Of a stretch of DNA of 64,000 nucleotides, positions 8,787 to 18,410 are shown piece after piece. Under the pieces are notes generated by a model, which worked only from the letters and a program-made list of their open reading frames with translations, was not told where the DNA came from and did no database searches. A program made the translations under genes and the position numbers. Position 1 is the stretch's first letter. Each line of letters begins with the position of its first letter. This stretch comes from Pseudomonadales bacterium (GTDB lineage: Bacteria; Pseudomonadota; Gammaproteobacteria; Pseudomonadales; Azotimanducaceae), in assembly GCA_022822135.1 (NCBI GenBank), contig JAJECH010000004.1, positions 62,001 through 126,000 on the forward strand, read 5' to 3'.

Positions 8787-8901
8787 TGCAAAACCTCTAC
8801 CGGCAACCTAGGGAAATTTGAACGCACGCACCGTGCGGAATAAATGACGATCGCGTCATGAACGGGACCGTAGAACGGGTTGTTATTTTAGAGGGAATTG
8901 C

Positions 8902-10017
8902 TCAAATTCCGAATAATGAAACAGCGTTCTCGCCGAGCACTTTCGCGCGGCGCGAAGGCGCTAAATCAGCGACTGAAGCGTCGATCAGTTGCCGGGCGTC
9001 TAACCGCGAATCAATATGCGGATAGTCGCTACCCCAGAGAATGTGGTCTTCACCAACAAGATCACACATTGCATCGATCGTCCGTTCCTCCGGTTCTGCC
9101 ACAAAGTAGCAATTCCGCTTGAAGTAATCACTCGGTTTCATCTCCAGACCGCTAGCGAAACCGAAGAAATGAAACTTCTCGTCCAGTCTGTCCATCAGAT
9201 ACGCTGCGTAGCCACAGCCCGCTTCAACGCTGACGATTTTCAAAGAAGGAAATCGATCGAATAAACCATCGAGCACGACGGTTGCCATCGCGGGCACCAA
9301 CTGACCCGTCGCCCCCATGCCAAACGTAAACACGCCGCCCAAATTACGACCACCGCTAGACCACGCGCCGAATGGTGACGCCGTTCCAGAAAAGCGCACG
9401 ATCACGTGAAAACAACCCGGAATGTTCGCTTCACTACATACTTGCCAAATCGGATCGAAATGTGCCTCTCCAGGTCGATGACCTCCGCACACTTCAGGCG
9501 GTACGAATAGCCCCCGAAAACCGGCATCGATACACCGTTTGAGTTCATTGACCGCTTCGTCCACATCGAGCCAGTTCAACGCGGCGATGGGGACGACACG
9601 ATCAGGCACTTCGTTGAAGAAGTCAGTTTGCCACCGGTTGTATGCACGGCAGTACGCTGAAGCCAAATCAACATCATCCGTTGGGAACGGCAAGATGCCG
9701 ATCGTTGGGAACAGAACGCCTCGATCGACACCCCATTCATCCAACATGGTTGCGCGTTCTTGCGGATCGTAACTCGCAGGGGGACAACCATCCACGTATT
9801 TCGCGCCTTGCGTGAAAAGTTCGGCGGGCTTTAGGTTCGCGCCGCCGAGGCCGGCAAGGACGCCTTGCAATACGACCTGCTCACCGATAATCAATTGTTC
9901 GACACCGTCATTCTCTTCGATTCGGATCGCGCGATCTTGATACTTTGACTCTAGATAGTTCTGCCAGAGATCAGCTGGCTCCATGACATGGGAATCACAA
10001 TCGATGACGATGGACAT
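8902..10017 (-). CDS. Amidohydrolase family protein (amidohydrolase 2, TIM barrel)
   Basis: A 371-residue metal-dependent hydrolase or decarboxylase of the amidohydrolase-2 superfamily. The N-terminal DCDSHVMEP is the strand-1 metal motif, here D-x-H. A central GCFHVIVRFSG and a C-terminal WGSDYPHIDS carry the later His and Asp ligands. Family members include aromatic decarboxylases and lactonases, so the reaction is not assigned. It is divergent from mnmC with only 37 bases between starts. Confidence 0.85.
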   Translation of the reverse strand: MSIVIDCDSHVMEPADLWQNYLESKYQDRAIRIEENDGVEQLIIGEQVVLQGVLAGLGGANLKPAELFTQGAKYVDGCPPASYDPQERATMLDEWGVDRGVLFPTIGILPFPTDDVDLASAYCRAYNRWQTDFFNEVPDRVVPIAALNWLDVDEAVNELKRCIDAGFRGLFVPPEVCGGHRPGEAHFDPIWQVCSEANIPGCFHVIVRFSGTASPFGAWSSGGRNLGGVFTFGMGATGQLVPAMATVVLDGLFDRFPSLKIVSVEAGCGYAAYLMDRLDEKFHFFGFASGLEMKPSDYFKRNCYFVAEPEERTIDAMCDLVGEDHILWGSDYPHIDSRLDARQLIDASVADLAPSRRAKVLGENAVSLFGI

Positions 10018-10054
10018 GCGGTTTTGACTTCGTGGACTTCACAACTATTCTAGA

Positions 10055-11857
10055 GTGAGCAGTTTTCTCGCACCGATGCCCGATCCAGACATCGACTGGA
10101 TCGAGGACCGATTACATTCGAATCGGTTTCACGACATTTATTTCGCGCAGGATGGTCCGGCCGAAACGCGACGTGTGTTCATTGAACCAGCTAATCTGAT
10201 CGAACGCATCCGCAATGAATCTGTGTTTTCCATCATGGAATTCGGGTTTGGTACGGGACTGAACTTCCTGACGTTAGCGCAGCTTCTGAGCGATCATCGA
10301 GTTACCACGCGCGTGCGCTACATTAGCGTCGATAAATTCCCGCTCAACACCGCAGATATTGCGCGCGCACTAACGCCATTTAGAACCGAGCTAAGGTTAG
10401 TCGACGGGTTTCTCAACAAGATTCCTCCACGCATTCCCGGCTGGCATCGACGCTATTTCTCCAACAACCGACTTGAGCTCATACTCTGTTACAACGACGT
10501 GGTGCCCGCGCTCGACGAGTTTTTGGCATGCGATGACGTCGGCATCGATGCATGGTTTCTCGACGGATTCGCGCCTAATCGCAATCCGGAAATGTGGCGA
10601 CCTGAACTCTTCGAAAAGTTGCACACGATCACCAAGCGCGGAGGCACGGTCACGACGTTTTCTGCTGCGGGTCACGTTCGAAATTCGTTGCAAGCAGCAG
10701 GATTTCAAGTGCAACGGATTGAAGGTCGAGCATCTCAAAAACGTCATACCACGTTAGCAAGAGTCGAAGGTCATGGGTTCCAGCCTACGTCCCCACCGAC
10801 TCGTGCTCGCGTGGTTGGTGGCGGGTTAGCAGGCGCGACGGTTGCACAATCGCTTGCACGAAAAGGCGTAAGCGTTGAACTGCATGAACGTGAAGCAAGC
10901 GTAGGCGCATCAACGTCGGCGATCCCAGCTGCGATTCAACACCCACGACTATCTGCAGCCGATACGTTACTCGCTCTGTTTCGAGTCCATGCGTACGCTC
11001 ACGCGCAGTCTTTATTGAAGGCGTACGACGCGGTGTCATCTATTGGGGCTGTGCACCTCCCAGATGACGGCATGCCCATGGAGCGCTTAACGGGTGTCGC
11101 CGAGCTTCTAGGCGACGACTGGATCGCCCTTTTGGATATCGATGCGACCCGTGAGTTGACCAGACAGGCAACCGAGAGCGCATGGTTCCCAAGATCAGCG
11201 GTTGTGAACGGTGCGCAGCTTTGCGACGAACTCTTGAAACACGAGCTCATCCATGTGTCTACAGGACATGAAGGCGATTTGAACGCGCTTGATGACGAGG
11301 TTCCGACCATCTACGCAACAGGTTGTGACATTCCGGGTCAAATCGACGAAATGCCGATCGAGGCGATCGTGATTCCAGGCCAAGTGGATGCCTTCGCTGT
11401 GTCGGGAACAGACAATCCAATTCACCATGTTGTCGCACACAACGGATACATCGCACCCCGACGCGACGTGCTGTTTGCCGGATCAACGTACGAGTACCGT
11501 CCTTGGGCAAAAGGAGAAGCGACACGGACGAATAAGGCACGAATTGAGTACCTTTTACGCGGTGTGGATCTTGAACTTCAAGCCGTATTCCGCGCAGATC
11601 GCGTCGTATCCTCCGATCGCCTTCCGATCGTGGGTGAAGTTGCGAGCCACCGCTGGGTTAGTTGGGCTCACGGAAGCGGAGGCACGATTACGGCGCCGTT
11701 TGCCGCCGAGCTCATCGCGAGCTCTATCCTGAAAGAAATACCAGCCGGTTCACCCGAGATTCCGCGACTGCTTTATCCAGACCGATTCCGGATTCGGCAG
11801 CAGCGCCGACCCAATCCATTGACACGAGGATTTCGAACCGGTCCGAAAACCGGTTGA
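10055..11857 (+). CDS. mnmC: Bifunctional tRNA U34 mnm5s2U biosynthesis enzyme MnmC
   Basis: A 600-residue fusion. The N-terminal half is the SAM-dependent methyltransferase: FGFGTGLNFL near residue 68 is the SAM loop and DGFAPNRNPEMW near residue 169 is characteristic. The C-terminal half is the FAD-dependent oxidase: VVGGGLAGATVAQSLARKG near residue 252 is the dinucleotide fold and HGSGGTITAPFAAEL lies near the end. Together they convert cmnm5(s2)U34 to nm5 and then to mnm5(s2)U in tRNA. It is a little shorter than the E. coli enzyme (668). Start is GTG 10055; an ATG seven codons later is possible. The last codons form an AACCGGT hairpin at 11836-11855 without a T-run. Confidence 0.93.
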   Translation: MSSFLAPMPDPDIDWIEDRLHSNRFHDIYFAQDGPAETRRVFIEPANLIERIRNESVFSIMEFGFGTGLNFLTLAQLLSDHRVTTRVRYISVDKFPLNTADIARALTPFRTELRLVDGFLNKIPPRIPGWHRRYFSNNRLELILCYNDVVPALDEFLACDDVGIDAWFLDGFAPNRNPEMWRPELFEKLHTITKRGGTVTTFSAAGHVRNSLQAAGFQVQRIEGRASQKRHTTLARVEGHGFQPTSPPTRARVVGGGLAGATVAQSLARKGVSVELHEREASVGASTSAIPAAIQHPRLSAADTLLALFRVHAYAHAQSLLKAYDAVSSIGAVHLPDDGMPMERLTGVAELLGDDWIALLDIDATRELTRQATESAWFPRSAVVNGAQLCDELLKHELIHVSTGHEGDLNALDDEVPTIYATGCDIPGQIDEMPIEAIVIPGQVDAFAVSGTDNPIHHVVAHNGYIAPRRDVLFAGSTYEYRPWAKGEATRTNKARIEYLLRGVDLELQAVFRADRVVSSDRLPIVGEVASHRWVSWAHGSGGTITAPFAAELIASSILKEIPAGSPEIPRLLYPDRFRIRQQRRPNPLTRGFRTGPKTG

Positions 11858-11918
11858 TCACGCATGGGTTCTATTCGTGATTGTGTAAAGACGACGAGCA
11901 ATGCAACTCGCGCCGTGG

Positions 11919-12986
11919 TTAACGTCGCGCTACCCGCGCAAGCTCCTCATAAATCAAATTAGCGCTATCTCTGACTTCAAACGTCTGCAGATTGGTTAAC
12001 CAATAGTCCCTGTCACGCTCGACAAATTCCACAGCCCCAACGAGCGAGTCCGAATCCAAGGATTCCTCAGGAATCACAAAACTCCATCCACGACGCTCGG
12101 CCATCGCGGCGTTCTCGATCTGATCGCCTCTGCTTGCACGACGCGACAGTGGGATCAGGATGTTGACTTTCTTTAACGCGAGTAATTCATACAGCGCATT
12201 CGCACCTGACCTCGAGATCACGACCTCCGCCGTCGCGAGGACATCGCCCCACTCTTCGTCGATATACTCAAACTGAGCATATCCAGCCCGATCGTAAGAC
12301 TTGTCAATCTGATCCTTACCGCAAACGTGTACGACGAAATACGTTTCGCAAAGTCGAGCGAGTGATTCTCGAACGACGTCGTTGATCGTCGTGGCGCCTA
12401 GACTACCGCCGACCACGACTAGCACACGAGAATCTGGAGGCACGCTTAGCCACTCGCGTCCCCGTGTCGGATCGCCACCTAATAAATCTTCCCGCACGGC
12501 AGTTCCGGTCACGAGCACGTTGCGTGCTCGCACCGAAGTTTCTGGGAAGTTCAAACATATCGATTTAATGAATGGCAAACACAGTCGATTCGCCAAGCCC
12601 GGTGTCAGATCTGATTCGTGTGCGACGACCGGAACTCGACTCAGCCACGCCGCGAATACGACCGGGAACGCCACATAACCACCTTTGGAAAAGACGACGA
12701 CCGGTTTGATGCGCCTTATCAATGCGAATGCCTGCCAAATCCCGACAAACACTCGAAACATATCCAGGAGATTTTCCGTCGAAAGATAACGTCGCAGCTT
12801 GCCGGTCGTGATACCGTAGAAGTTCAGTTCGAGGTGTGCTACTAAGCGTTCCTCCAAGCCGCTCGTCGAACCGATGAACGAAACCTGCAAACCATCTGCC
12901 AGCAGTCGCCGAATGATCGGTATCGACGGAATAACGTGACCCGCGGTGCCACCGCCCGTGACCACGACGTGTTTAACGTCTTTCAA
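11919..12986 (-). CDS. murG: MurG-like UDP-GlcNAc:undecaprenyl-PP-MurNAc-pentapeptide GlcNAc transferase
   Basis: A 355-residue GT-B glycosyltransferase of the MurG family, which adds GlcNAc to lipid I to form lipid II on the inner face of the membrane. Signatures are the N-terminal GGGTAGHVIPSIPI loop, FSKGGYVAFPV near residue 104, and a C-terminal ISRSGANALYELLALK that binds the UDP-sugar. I use TTG 12986, which has GGGAAG about nine bases upstream and overlaps hda by 14 bases; TTG 13007 is the alternative. The segment around GKLRRYLSTENLLDMF and the location outside a cell-wall cluster resemble the second, non-dcw MurG seen in some bacteria. Whether it is the only murG here cannot be judged. 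Confidence 0.82.
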   Translation of the reverse strand: MKDVKHVVVTGGGTAGHVIPSIPIIRRLLADGLQVSFIGSTSGLEERLVAHLELNFYGITTGKLRRYLSTENLLDMFRVFVGIWQAFALIRRIKPVVVFSKGGYVAFPVVFAAWLSRVPVVAHESDLTPGLANRLCLPFIKSICLNFPETSVRARNVLVTGTAVREDLLGGDPTRGREWLSVPPDSRVLVVVGGSLGATTINDVVRESLARLCETYFVVHVCGKDQIDKSYDRAGYAQFEYIDEEWGDVLATAEVVISRSGANALYELLALKKVNILIPLSRRASRGDQIENAAMAERRGWSFVIPEESLDSDSLVGAVEFVERDRDYWLTNLQTFEVRDSANLIYEELARVARR

Positions 12987-13626
12987 AACCCATGACTTCC
13001 CGCACAAACGGAATCGTTAACGTTCGATTTTCAAGCATTGAGGTTCGATCGAGCTTCTGCAACGTGTCCCAGAGACTCTCCTGCGTTCGTGGAATGCGAT
13101 CTAAAAGAAACTGAATCACCTCGTCGGAGATTCCAATCGCCCGATCGTTCGCCCAGAATTTGAGCAAGCTCGCCCGTGCAGACTCCGGCACTGGTTGAAG
13201 TTCTACCCTTTCGAAAAGACTCATTCTTGAAGCAAGATCTCGATAAAGAAACGAGACTTCATTCGGGGCTCTTTGCGCGCTTACCACCCATCGAGTCGTC
13301 TCGAAATTCGTCGCTTCGAACGCTGCGAAGAGCGCATATTCGTTCTCTTCATTTCCGCACAACCCATCAATATCGTCAATCAGCAGCAGCGACGACAGCA
13401 AGTCCTCGTTGAGATTCGGTGGATGTTCGTTGAAGTATCGTGCATCCGCCGTTTCTTTCTCCATGGAACGTAATACGTGAGTCTTACCGGTTGCCACTTC
13501 ACCGAAGAGCCATACACGTTCGCCTTGGCGTACACGCGCCAGACCCTCCTCGTTTGCGCCAACGAAAAACGTGTCGAATGAAGCTTCGGACGCAGTCGTC
13601 AGACCCAGACCGACTCTATCGTTCAA
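12973..13626 (-). CDS. hda: DnaA inactivator Hda
   Basis: A 217-residue AAA+ protein lacking DNA-binding domain IV, matching Hda, which with the sliding clamp promotes hydrolysis of DnaA-ATP after initiation. The P-loop reads GEVATGKTH near residue 42 and Walker B LLLIDDIDGL near residue 81. A sensor/box VII region (LYRDLASRMS) follows. Start is TTG overlapping the stop of the phosphatidyltransferase gene by four bases. The clamp-binding motif usually expected near the N-terminus (QLxLP type) is not obvious; the N-terminus reads MNDRVGLGLTTA, where GLGL may be a weak form. Synteny with a DUF2066 gene and purM supports the call. Confidence 0.88.
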   Translation of the reverse strand: MNDRVGLGLTTASEASFDTFFVGANEEGLARVRQGERVWLFGEVATGKTHVLRSMEKETADARYFNEHPPNLNEDLLSSLLLIDDIDGLCGNEENEYALFAAFEATNFETTRWVVSAQRAPNEVSFLYRDLASRMSLFERVELQPVPESARASLLKFWANDRAIGISDEVIQFLLDRIPRTQESLWDTLQKLDRTSMLENRTLTIPFVREVMGFERR

Positions 13627-14213
13627 GGGTTCGTGGGTTTGGCTTGTTTCTCGGGCAACTCAAGATGCTCCTTGAGCCGAACCGACCACGCGTACACGTA
13701 AGCGATACCAGAAACTACGGTGAACACGACCATCAAGTAGATACCTATGGGATCTACGAATCGTGCAGTGAGAGTCGACAATTGCGGTATATCCGTCTGC
13801 GCAGCGATGATCGCGCACAGTACGACGATGAGAATCGAAGTATTGATTCGGCTGATCATCAGCGGTTCGATGTCTAAACGTCTAACGATCGATCTGAAAG
13901 CGATCGCGCCGCCGAGGATGACGACTTCACGTCCGATGATGATCGAGGAAGCCCAAAGCGGCAGTAAGCCAGTCAATAGCATCACTGACACAACCACCAA
14001 CGCCAGCAGCTTATCGGCGATCGGGTCCGCCACTTCGCCGAATCGTGATGTGGAATTGAATCGACGCGCAAGAAAGCCGTCCAGAGTATCTGATACGCCA
14101 GCGATGATCAAGAGCACGAGACACGTCCCGAATTGACCGGTCCAGAGCGTCCAACCGATGGGAATCACCATGAGGATTCGAATAACGGTTAGTGTGTTCG
14201 GTAAAAGACTCAT
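13623..14213 (-). CDS. CDP-alcohol phosphatidyltransferase family protein (PgsA-like)
   Basis: A 196-residue membrane enzyme carrying the complete CDP-alcohol phosphotransferase motif D-x2-D-G-x2-A-R-x8-G-x3-D-x3-D, starting SDTLDGFLARR near residue 41 and ending VADPIADK. About six hydrophobic helices follow. Such enzymes transfer a phosphatidyl group from CDP-diacylglycerol to an alcohol. The short N-terminus NTLTVIRI resembles PgsA (phosphatidylglycerophosphate synthase), but sequence alone does not separate it from related head-group enzymes. It overlaps hda by four bases and lies 93 bases downstream of the DUF2066 gene. Confidence 0.85.
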   Translation of the reverse strand: MSLLPNTLTVIRILMVIPIGWTLWTGQFGTCLVLLIIAGVSDTLDGFLARRFNSTSRFGEVADPIADKLLALVVVSVMLLTGLLPLWASSIIIGREVVILGGAIAFRSIVRRLDIEPLMISRINTSILIVVLCAIIAAQTDIPQLSTLTARFVDPIGIYLMVVFTVVSGIAYVYAWSVRLKEHLELPEKQAKPTNP

Positions 14214-14306
14214 CGTTTTGCTGGTAGGGGATGGGTCCGCGCCCGTCGTATGTACTTCCTTCGTCCGTAGCGGGAATGTAGGTCGGTCGTATTGCTAGAT
14301 TTTAGG

Positions 14307-15371
14307 TTAGTCCTGCCAAACGTATTCGGGGATTTGTTCGATCGACGGACTTTCCGAAGGACTTGGCGTGAGTACACCGTCCTCTTCGAAATAAACAGCG
14401 AGCTGCTCCCAGGTCGATGCTGTACGAAGTTCAAATTGCAAGCGATCCTGCGTCACTGAACTGAGCAATACTCGATCAATGAACTCCCATTTAGAAAGGT
14501 AATCAAGTACGTTTTTGTATTCAACGATATCCGATATACCCTTTACCGCCAAGCGAATTGCCGTAGCTTCACCACCAGTGACTGCGTATCGCTCAGCTAG
14601 GTAATCCGCCGTACGGTGCACGATTTCCGCCGCCGTATGTGTCAAATCCCCCGTGTCGAATACCTGAATTCGTCGACCTGTTGCGTCATGAATGGAAAGC
14701 CAAACACGATGCTGGTCGAAGACGAGCGGGTCGATCCTCACGGTAGCAACTAAATCCGCCTGAACTCGGCGTCTTAGCGATTTGAATGACGTAACGAATC
14801 CAAAGGCTAATGCTCCCTCTCTCAGCACGGCTAGATCGGAAAAGTCCATGATCGGCTGACTGTAAGCAATGCCTCGTCGTAAAGCAGCACTCTGGATGAC
14901 CTTCTGCACTTCATTCTCAATGGTCTCGTTAAGAATCGTTCGGCGATCATGGTCAATCAAAGAAATCAGAAACAGGACACGCGGTCTCTGTGCTGACCAA
15001 ACCGGTAGCTGGGCTTCCCGTATCAGCGCGTGTATCGCATTCTGATCGTAATTGATGATCAGGCGATTGAGTACCTCTAGGTCGATGCCGGTATGAATCT
15101 GTTCGTAACGGAATTGCATCTGATAGGCGTCTAAGTCGTTAAACGCCGCGTCAATGAGAGGCGAATCCGGTAAATCCCGAAGACCTGTGACACGAAGCAA
15201 CACGATTTCCAGTCCGTCGCGCAGTGCGGTTAACCGTTCTTGCTCTGATTGGTCGTTTACTGAAAACTCAACATCGTAAAGCCAGCCTAAATCTGCTGCT
15301 TGAGTCAAAGTGCTTGCTATCACTAACAGTGCGGCAGCGAATCGTTGCAATCGAACGTACTTGAACTTCAC
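14307..15371 (-). CDS. DUF2066 domain-containing exported protein
   Basis: A 354-residue protein with a signal sequence (about residues 9-25, RFAAALLVIASTLTQA) and then a DUF2066-type body beginning DLGWLYDVEFSVNDQSEQER. In gammaproteobacteria this family commonly lies between purM and hda, exactly as here (purM is divergent on its 5' side). The function is unknown. The body is probably periplasmic, with an alternating strand-helix pattern and no catalytic motif that I recognise. Confidence 0.85.
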   Translation of the reverse strand: MKFKYVRLQRFAAALLVIASTLTQAADLGWLYDVEFSVNDQSEQERLTALRDGLEIVLLRVTGLRDLPDSPLIDAAFNDLDAYQMQFRYEQIHTGIDLEVLNRLIINYDQNAIHALIREAQLPVWSAQRPRVLFLISLIDHDRRTILNETIENEVQKVIQSAALRRGIAYSQPIMDFSDLAVLREGALAFGFVTSFKSLRRRVQADLVATVRIDPLVFDQHRVWLSIHDATGRRIQVFDTGDLTHTAAEIVHRTADYLAERYAVTGGEATAIRLAVKGISDIVEYKNVLDYLSKWEFIDRVLLSSVTQDRLQFELRTASTWEQLAVYFEEDGVLTPSPSESPSIEQIPEYVWQD

Positions 15372-15672
15372 GATTAATTGAATTCGAAAGTATTGTGTGG
15401 TTCCCAGTTGAACCGCGCCGAACGAACGACGCGATTCAAGGGCTCACTGTAAACAACCGACACGTTGATGAAACCGAACTCATTGTAGAAGTGTGCAACT
15501 TAACTGCTATCGTTTTGTTGCAAGTACTCGCCACATCAGACGACGCATCGCAGCTCGCAATTGCGACCGAGCCTCTATGCATGTTTGATCAACACGCGAT
15601 CACAAATGCGGAACTCGATAATCCGCAATACACTCGTGTTATCTTCACACTTCGACTAGCTTCTCATTCGAC
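15372..15672. other. Divergent intergenic region between the DUF2066 gene and purM
   Basis: About 300 bases holding the promoters of both flanking genes. I see no well-spaced promoter pair, no RNA gene and no terminator. A plus-strand frame that stays open through it and into purM has no ribosome site and no family likeness, so I leave it out. Confidence 0.5.
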
Positions 15673-16704
15673 ATGGCAGATGCATACAAACGCTCCGGTG
15701 TCAACATCGATGCTGGAAACGAGCTCGTCGACCGTATCAAACCAGCCTTAGGAAGCAATCGAACCGCGGACATGCTGAGCGGTTTAGGTGGCTTTGCAGC
15801 GTTGTGTAGGGTGCCTGAAAAGTTCAAGAATCCCGTGATGGCGTTAGGTACCGACGGGGTCGGAACGAAACTCGATCTACTCCTAAAACACAACCACTTA
15901 CATACGGTTGGACAGGACTTGGTAGCGATGTGCGCCAACGACGTACTCGTCTACGGCGCTGAACCCACCGTGTTCTTGGATTACTACGCAACCGGCAAAC
16001 TTGATGTTGACGACGCAGAAACCGTCATCAAGAGCATCGGTGAGGCTTGCGATGTCGCAGGCTGTGCGTTAGTCGGTGGCGAAACCGCAGAAATGCCTGG
16101 GTTTTATCCTGATGGCAAATTCGATTTAGCCGGATTCTGCATTGGCTGGGTAGAAGAAGCATCAATCCTCCGACCAGAGCATGTCAAGGCAGGAGATGCG
16201 ATCGTGGGTATTTCGTCATCGGGTCCGCATAGCAACGGGTTCTCACTTATCCGCAAGCTGCTGAGCGAGCTCGAAGTTTCCCCCGAGCCGTCGTTATTGT
16301 CAGCACTACTTGCGCCGACTCGAATTTATGCGAAATCGTTGCTCAAACTCGTCCCACGTATCCGTGCCATGGCGCACATTACGGGCGGCGGCTTCAAAGA
16401 CAACATACCGCGTGCATTTTCGGGATCGTTAGAAGCACACATCCATCCGACATCTTGGCCGAAACTGGACGTATTCAACTGGCTCCAGGATCAACTGTCC
16501 ATATCCGATATTGAAATGCTCGAGACTTTCAATTGCGGCATCGGTATGGTGCTTTTCGTTGATCAGGAAGATGTAACCGCAGTACGAGAAGGTCTTGCGG
16601 CAGTGGGTGAAGTCACTTCGTTAATCGGGAAGATGCAACCGAAGGACAGTGAGGTGGCGGAAGGCAATCTGGTCGTGAGTCAAGACCGCTTCGAGTTCGC
16701 GTGA
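15673..16704 (+). CDS. purM: Phosphoribosylformylglycinamidine cyclo-ligase PurM
   Basis: A 343-residue enzyme catalysing ATP-dependent ring closure of FGAM to AIR in purine synthesis. Motifs: YKRSGVNIDAG at the N-terminus, LGTDGVGTKLDLL near residue 58, VGGETAEMPGFY near residue 136, and HITGGGFKDNIPR near residue 235, all typical of the PurM/AIRS ATP-binding fold. It starts at ATG 15673. No purN follows: the next gene, dcd, is on the opposite strand and its stop lies one base past the purM stop, so the usual purM-purN pair is separated here. Confidence 0.97.
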   Translation: MADAYKRSGVNIDAGNELVDRIKPALGSNRTADMLSGLGGFAALCRVPEKFKNPVMALGTDGVGTKLDLLLKHNHLHTVGQDLVAMCANDVLVYGAEPTVFLDYYATGKLDVDDAETVIKSIGEACDVAGCALVGGETAEMPGFYPDGKFDLAGFCIGWVEEASILRPEHVKAGDAIVGISSSGPHSNGFSLIRKLLSELEVSPEPSLLSALLAPTRIYAKSLLKLVPRIRAMAHITGGGFKDNIPRAFSGSLEAHIHPTSWPKLDVFNWLQDQLSISDIEMLETFNCGIGMVLFVDQEDVTAVREGLAAVGEVTSLIGKMQPKDSEVAEGNLVVSQDRFEFA

Positions 16705-16705
16705 A

Positions 16706-17278
16706 CTAGGCTTTGGGTAGCGTTACGCCGCTCTGATTCTGGTACTTCCCGTCGCGATCTTTGTACGTAGTCTCGCACGGTTGGTCAGACTGAAAGAACA
16801 ACAGCTGTGCGACGCCTTCGCCAGCATAGATCTTCGCCGGTAAGCTAGTGGTATTGGAAAACTCAAGCGTGACCTGACCCACCCATTCCGGCTCAAGAGG
16901 CGTCACGTTCACGATGATGCCGCAGCGTGCGTAGGTTGATTTTCCAACGCACAGCACCAACACATCAGACGGGATACTAAACGTCTCCACGGTACTCGCC
17001 AATGCGAACGAATTTGGTGGAATGACGCATTCGTCGACATCCTTGAGATCGTGAAACCCTTTAGGGTCAAAGTTCTTCGGATCCACGATCGTCGAGTTTA
17101 TATTCGTGAACACCTTGAAATCACGATCGCAACGAACGTCGTATCCGTACGACGATGTTCCATAGCTAATGAGACGTTCTCCAGCCTCGGTACGTCGTAT
17201 TTGTCCCGCTTCGAAAGGCGAGATCATGCCGTGATTGAGTGCCATTTCACGGATCCAAGTATCTGGTTTGATGCTCAT
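16706..17278 (-). CDS. dcd: dCTP deaminase
   Basis: A 190-residue trimeric enzyme deaminating dCTP to dUTP, the precursor for dTMP synthesis. [13 protein letters not shown] at the start and [12 protein letters not shown] near residue 38 match Dcd. The stretch [20 protein letters not shown] carries the catalytic Glu, and [11 protein letters not shown] follows. ATG 17278 is chosen because it overlaps the stop of the upstream mrp gene (ATGA) and matches the family start; an in-frame upstream extension lies wholly inside mrp. It is co-transcribed with mrp. Confidence 0.96.
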   Translation of the reverse strand: MSIKPDTWIREMALNHGMISPFEAGQIRRTEAGERLISYGTSSYGYDVRCDRDFKVFTNINSTIVDPKNFDPKGFHDLKDVDECVIPPNSFALASTVETFSIPSDVLVLCVGKSTYARCGIIVNVTPLEPEWVGQVTLEFSNTTSLPAKIYAGEGVAQLLFFQSDQPCETTYKDRDGKYQNQSGVTLPKA

Positions 17279-18330
17279 TCGTTGTCGATCGCAATCGTAG
17301 GCGCTGCCGCCTGTTGATTTGCGCGTTCCCACAGTGATGCCGCAGTTAATCGTGCGGCTTGGCGAAATAGATTGGCAATTTCACTATCGGGTTCTGAAAC
17401 GACTGGGGGGTGACCTGCATCCGTGTTCGCACGAATCGAAGGATGAAGCGGAAACTCACCGAGTAGACGCGTCGAATAGTCGTTAGCCACTGTTGTCCCA
17501 CCCGCGCTATCGAAGATCTCGTGACGCTTCCCGCACCCGTCACATTCAAAAAAGCTCATGTTTTCAAGAACGCCCAAAATCGGGATATTGACCTTCTGGA
17601 ACATCTCGATTCCTTTTACCGCATCCGCAAGCGCGATGTTCTGCGGGGTTGTCACAATGACCGCACCACTGACTGCGACCTGCTGGGACAATGTCAACTG
17701 AATATCGCCGGTTCCCGGTGGCATATCAACGATCAAATAGTCCACGTCTGACCACAGGGTCTGCTTGAGCAGTTGTTGGAGTGCACCTGATGCCATCGGT
17801 CCGCGCCACACCATTGGCGTGCGATCGGTCACGAGCATGCTCATGGATATCGTCTCAATACCATGCACTCGAATGGGTACAAAGAACTTGCCGTCTCTAA
17901 CCTCCGGTCTTCGATTAACGGGTACACCTAGCATCAATCCTAGGCTTGGACCGTAAATATCTGCATCCAGAATCCCAACCTTCGCGCCAATATCAGCCAA
18001 CGCTAACGCAAGGTTTACCGCAGTCGTTGATTTACCAACGCCACCTTTTCCCGATGCAACCGCGATGACATTGTTTGCGCCCGCTAGCGCGTTACGCTGG
18101 GGTGGCTTGAAAAGAAGGTCCAGCACAATGTCGGGCTCGCCCAACCACGCCGCTGTCTGCTTACGGTATTCGTCCTGTAATCCTTCGACGGGGTAACCAA
18201 GCGCTATGTCAGCATGCCAAACGTTGTCTAGCTTGGCTGCATGGCGGACTGCGCCAAGCTCTCCCCAACTAACGTCAAGGATCGGGTCGGGAAACTCTTC
18301 GAGTGGGCGCGCCAAGGAAATATGTCGCAT
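17275..18330 (-). CDS. apbC: Iron-sulfur cluster carrier protein Mrp/ApbC
   Basis: A 351-residue Mrp/NBP35-type P-loop ATPase that binds and delivers Fe-S clusters. The deviant Walker [18 protein letters not shown] lies near residue 92, [15 protein letters not shown] near residue 121, and [12 protein letters not shown] near residue 203. The cluster-binding C-x2-C appears as [14 protein letters not shown] near residue 262. The N-terminal 80 residues are a degenerate MIP18/DUF59-like domain. It is divergent from metG across 80 bases, as in E. coli. Confidence 0.94.
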   Translation of the reverse strand: MRHISLARPLEEFPDPILDVSWGELGAVRHAAKLDNVWHADIALGYPVEGLQDEYRKQTAAWLGEPDIVLDLLFKPPQRNALAGANNVIAVASGKGGVGKSTTAVNLALALADIGAKVGILDADIYGPSLGLMLGVPVNRRPEVRDGKFFVPIRVHGIETISMSMLVTDRTPMVWRGPMASGALQQLLKQTLWSDVDYLIVDMPPGTGDIQLTLSQQVAVSGAVIVTTPQNIALADAVKGIEMFQKVNIPILGVLENMSFFECDGCGKRHEIFDSAGGTTVANDYSTRLLGEFPLHPSIRANTDAGHPPVVSEPDSEIANLFRQAARLTAASLWERANQQAAAPTIAIDNE

Positions 18331-18367
18331 TCGAACAATTTCTTATTGTATAGTTGCAATTCTCTGG

Positions 18368-18409
18368 CGTCTGCCAGACGAAGTCCTACATCTAAAAACC
18401 CGGGTTTTT
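18368..18409. promoter_or_regulatory. Two palindromes in the metG leader
   Basis: CGTCTG-C-CAGACG at 18368-18380 and a perfect 16-base palindrome AAAAACCCGGGTTTTT at 18394-18409, which ends one base before the metG ATG. The second could fold as a 6-bp stem with a CCGG loop. No Shine-Dalgarno sequence separate from it is visible. These could be protein-binding sites or leader hairpins affecting metG and, across the divergent region, apbC. Confidence 0.4.
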
Positions 18410-18410
18410 C

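Noticed and set aside
15395-15751. Plus-strand open frame upstream of and overlapping purM
   Set aside because: No ribosome site, no family likeness, and it runs 79 bases into purM in another frame; most likely chance.
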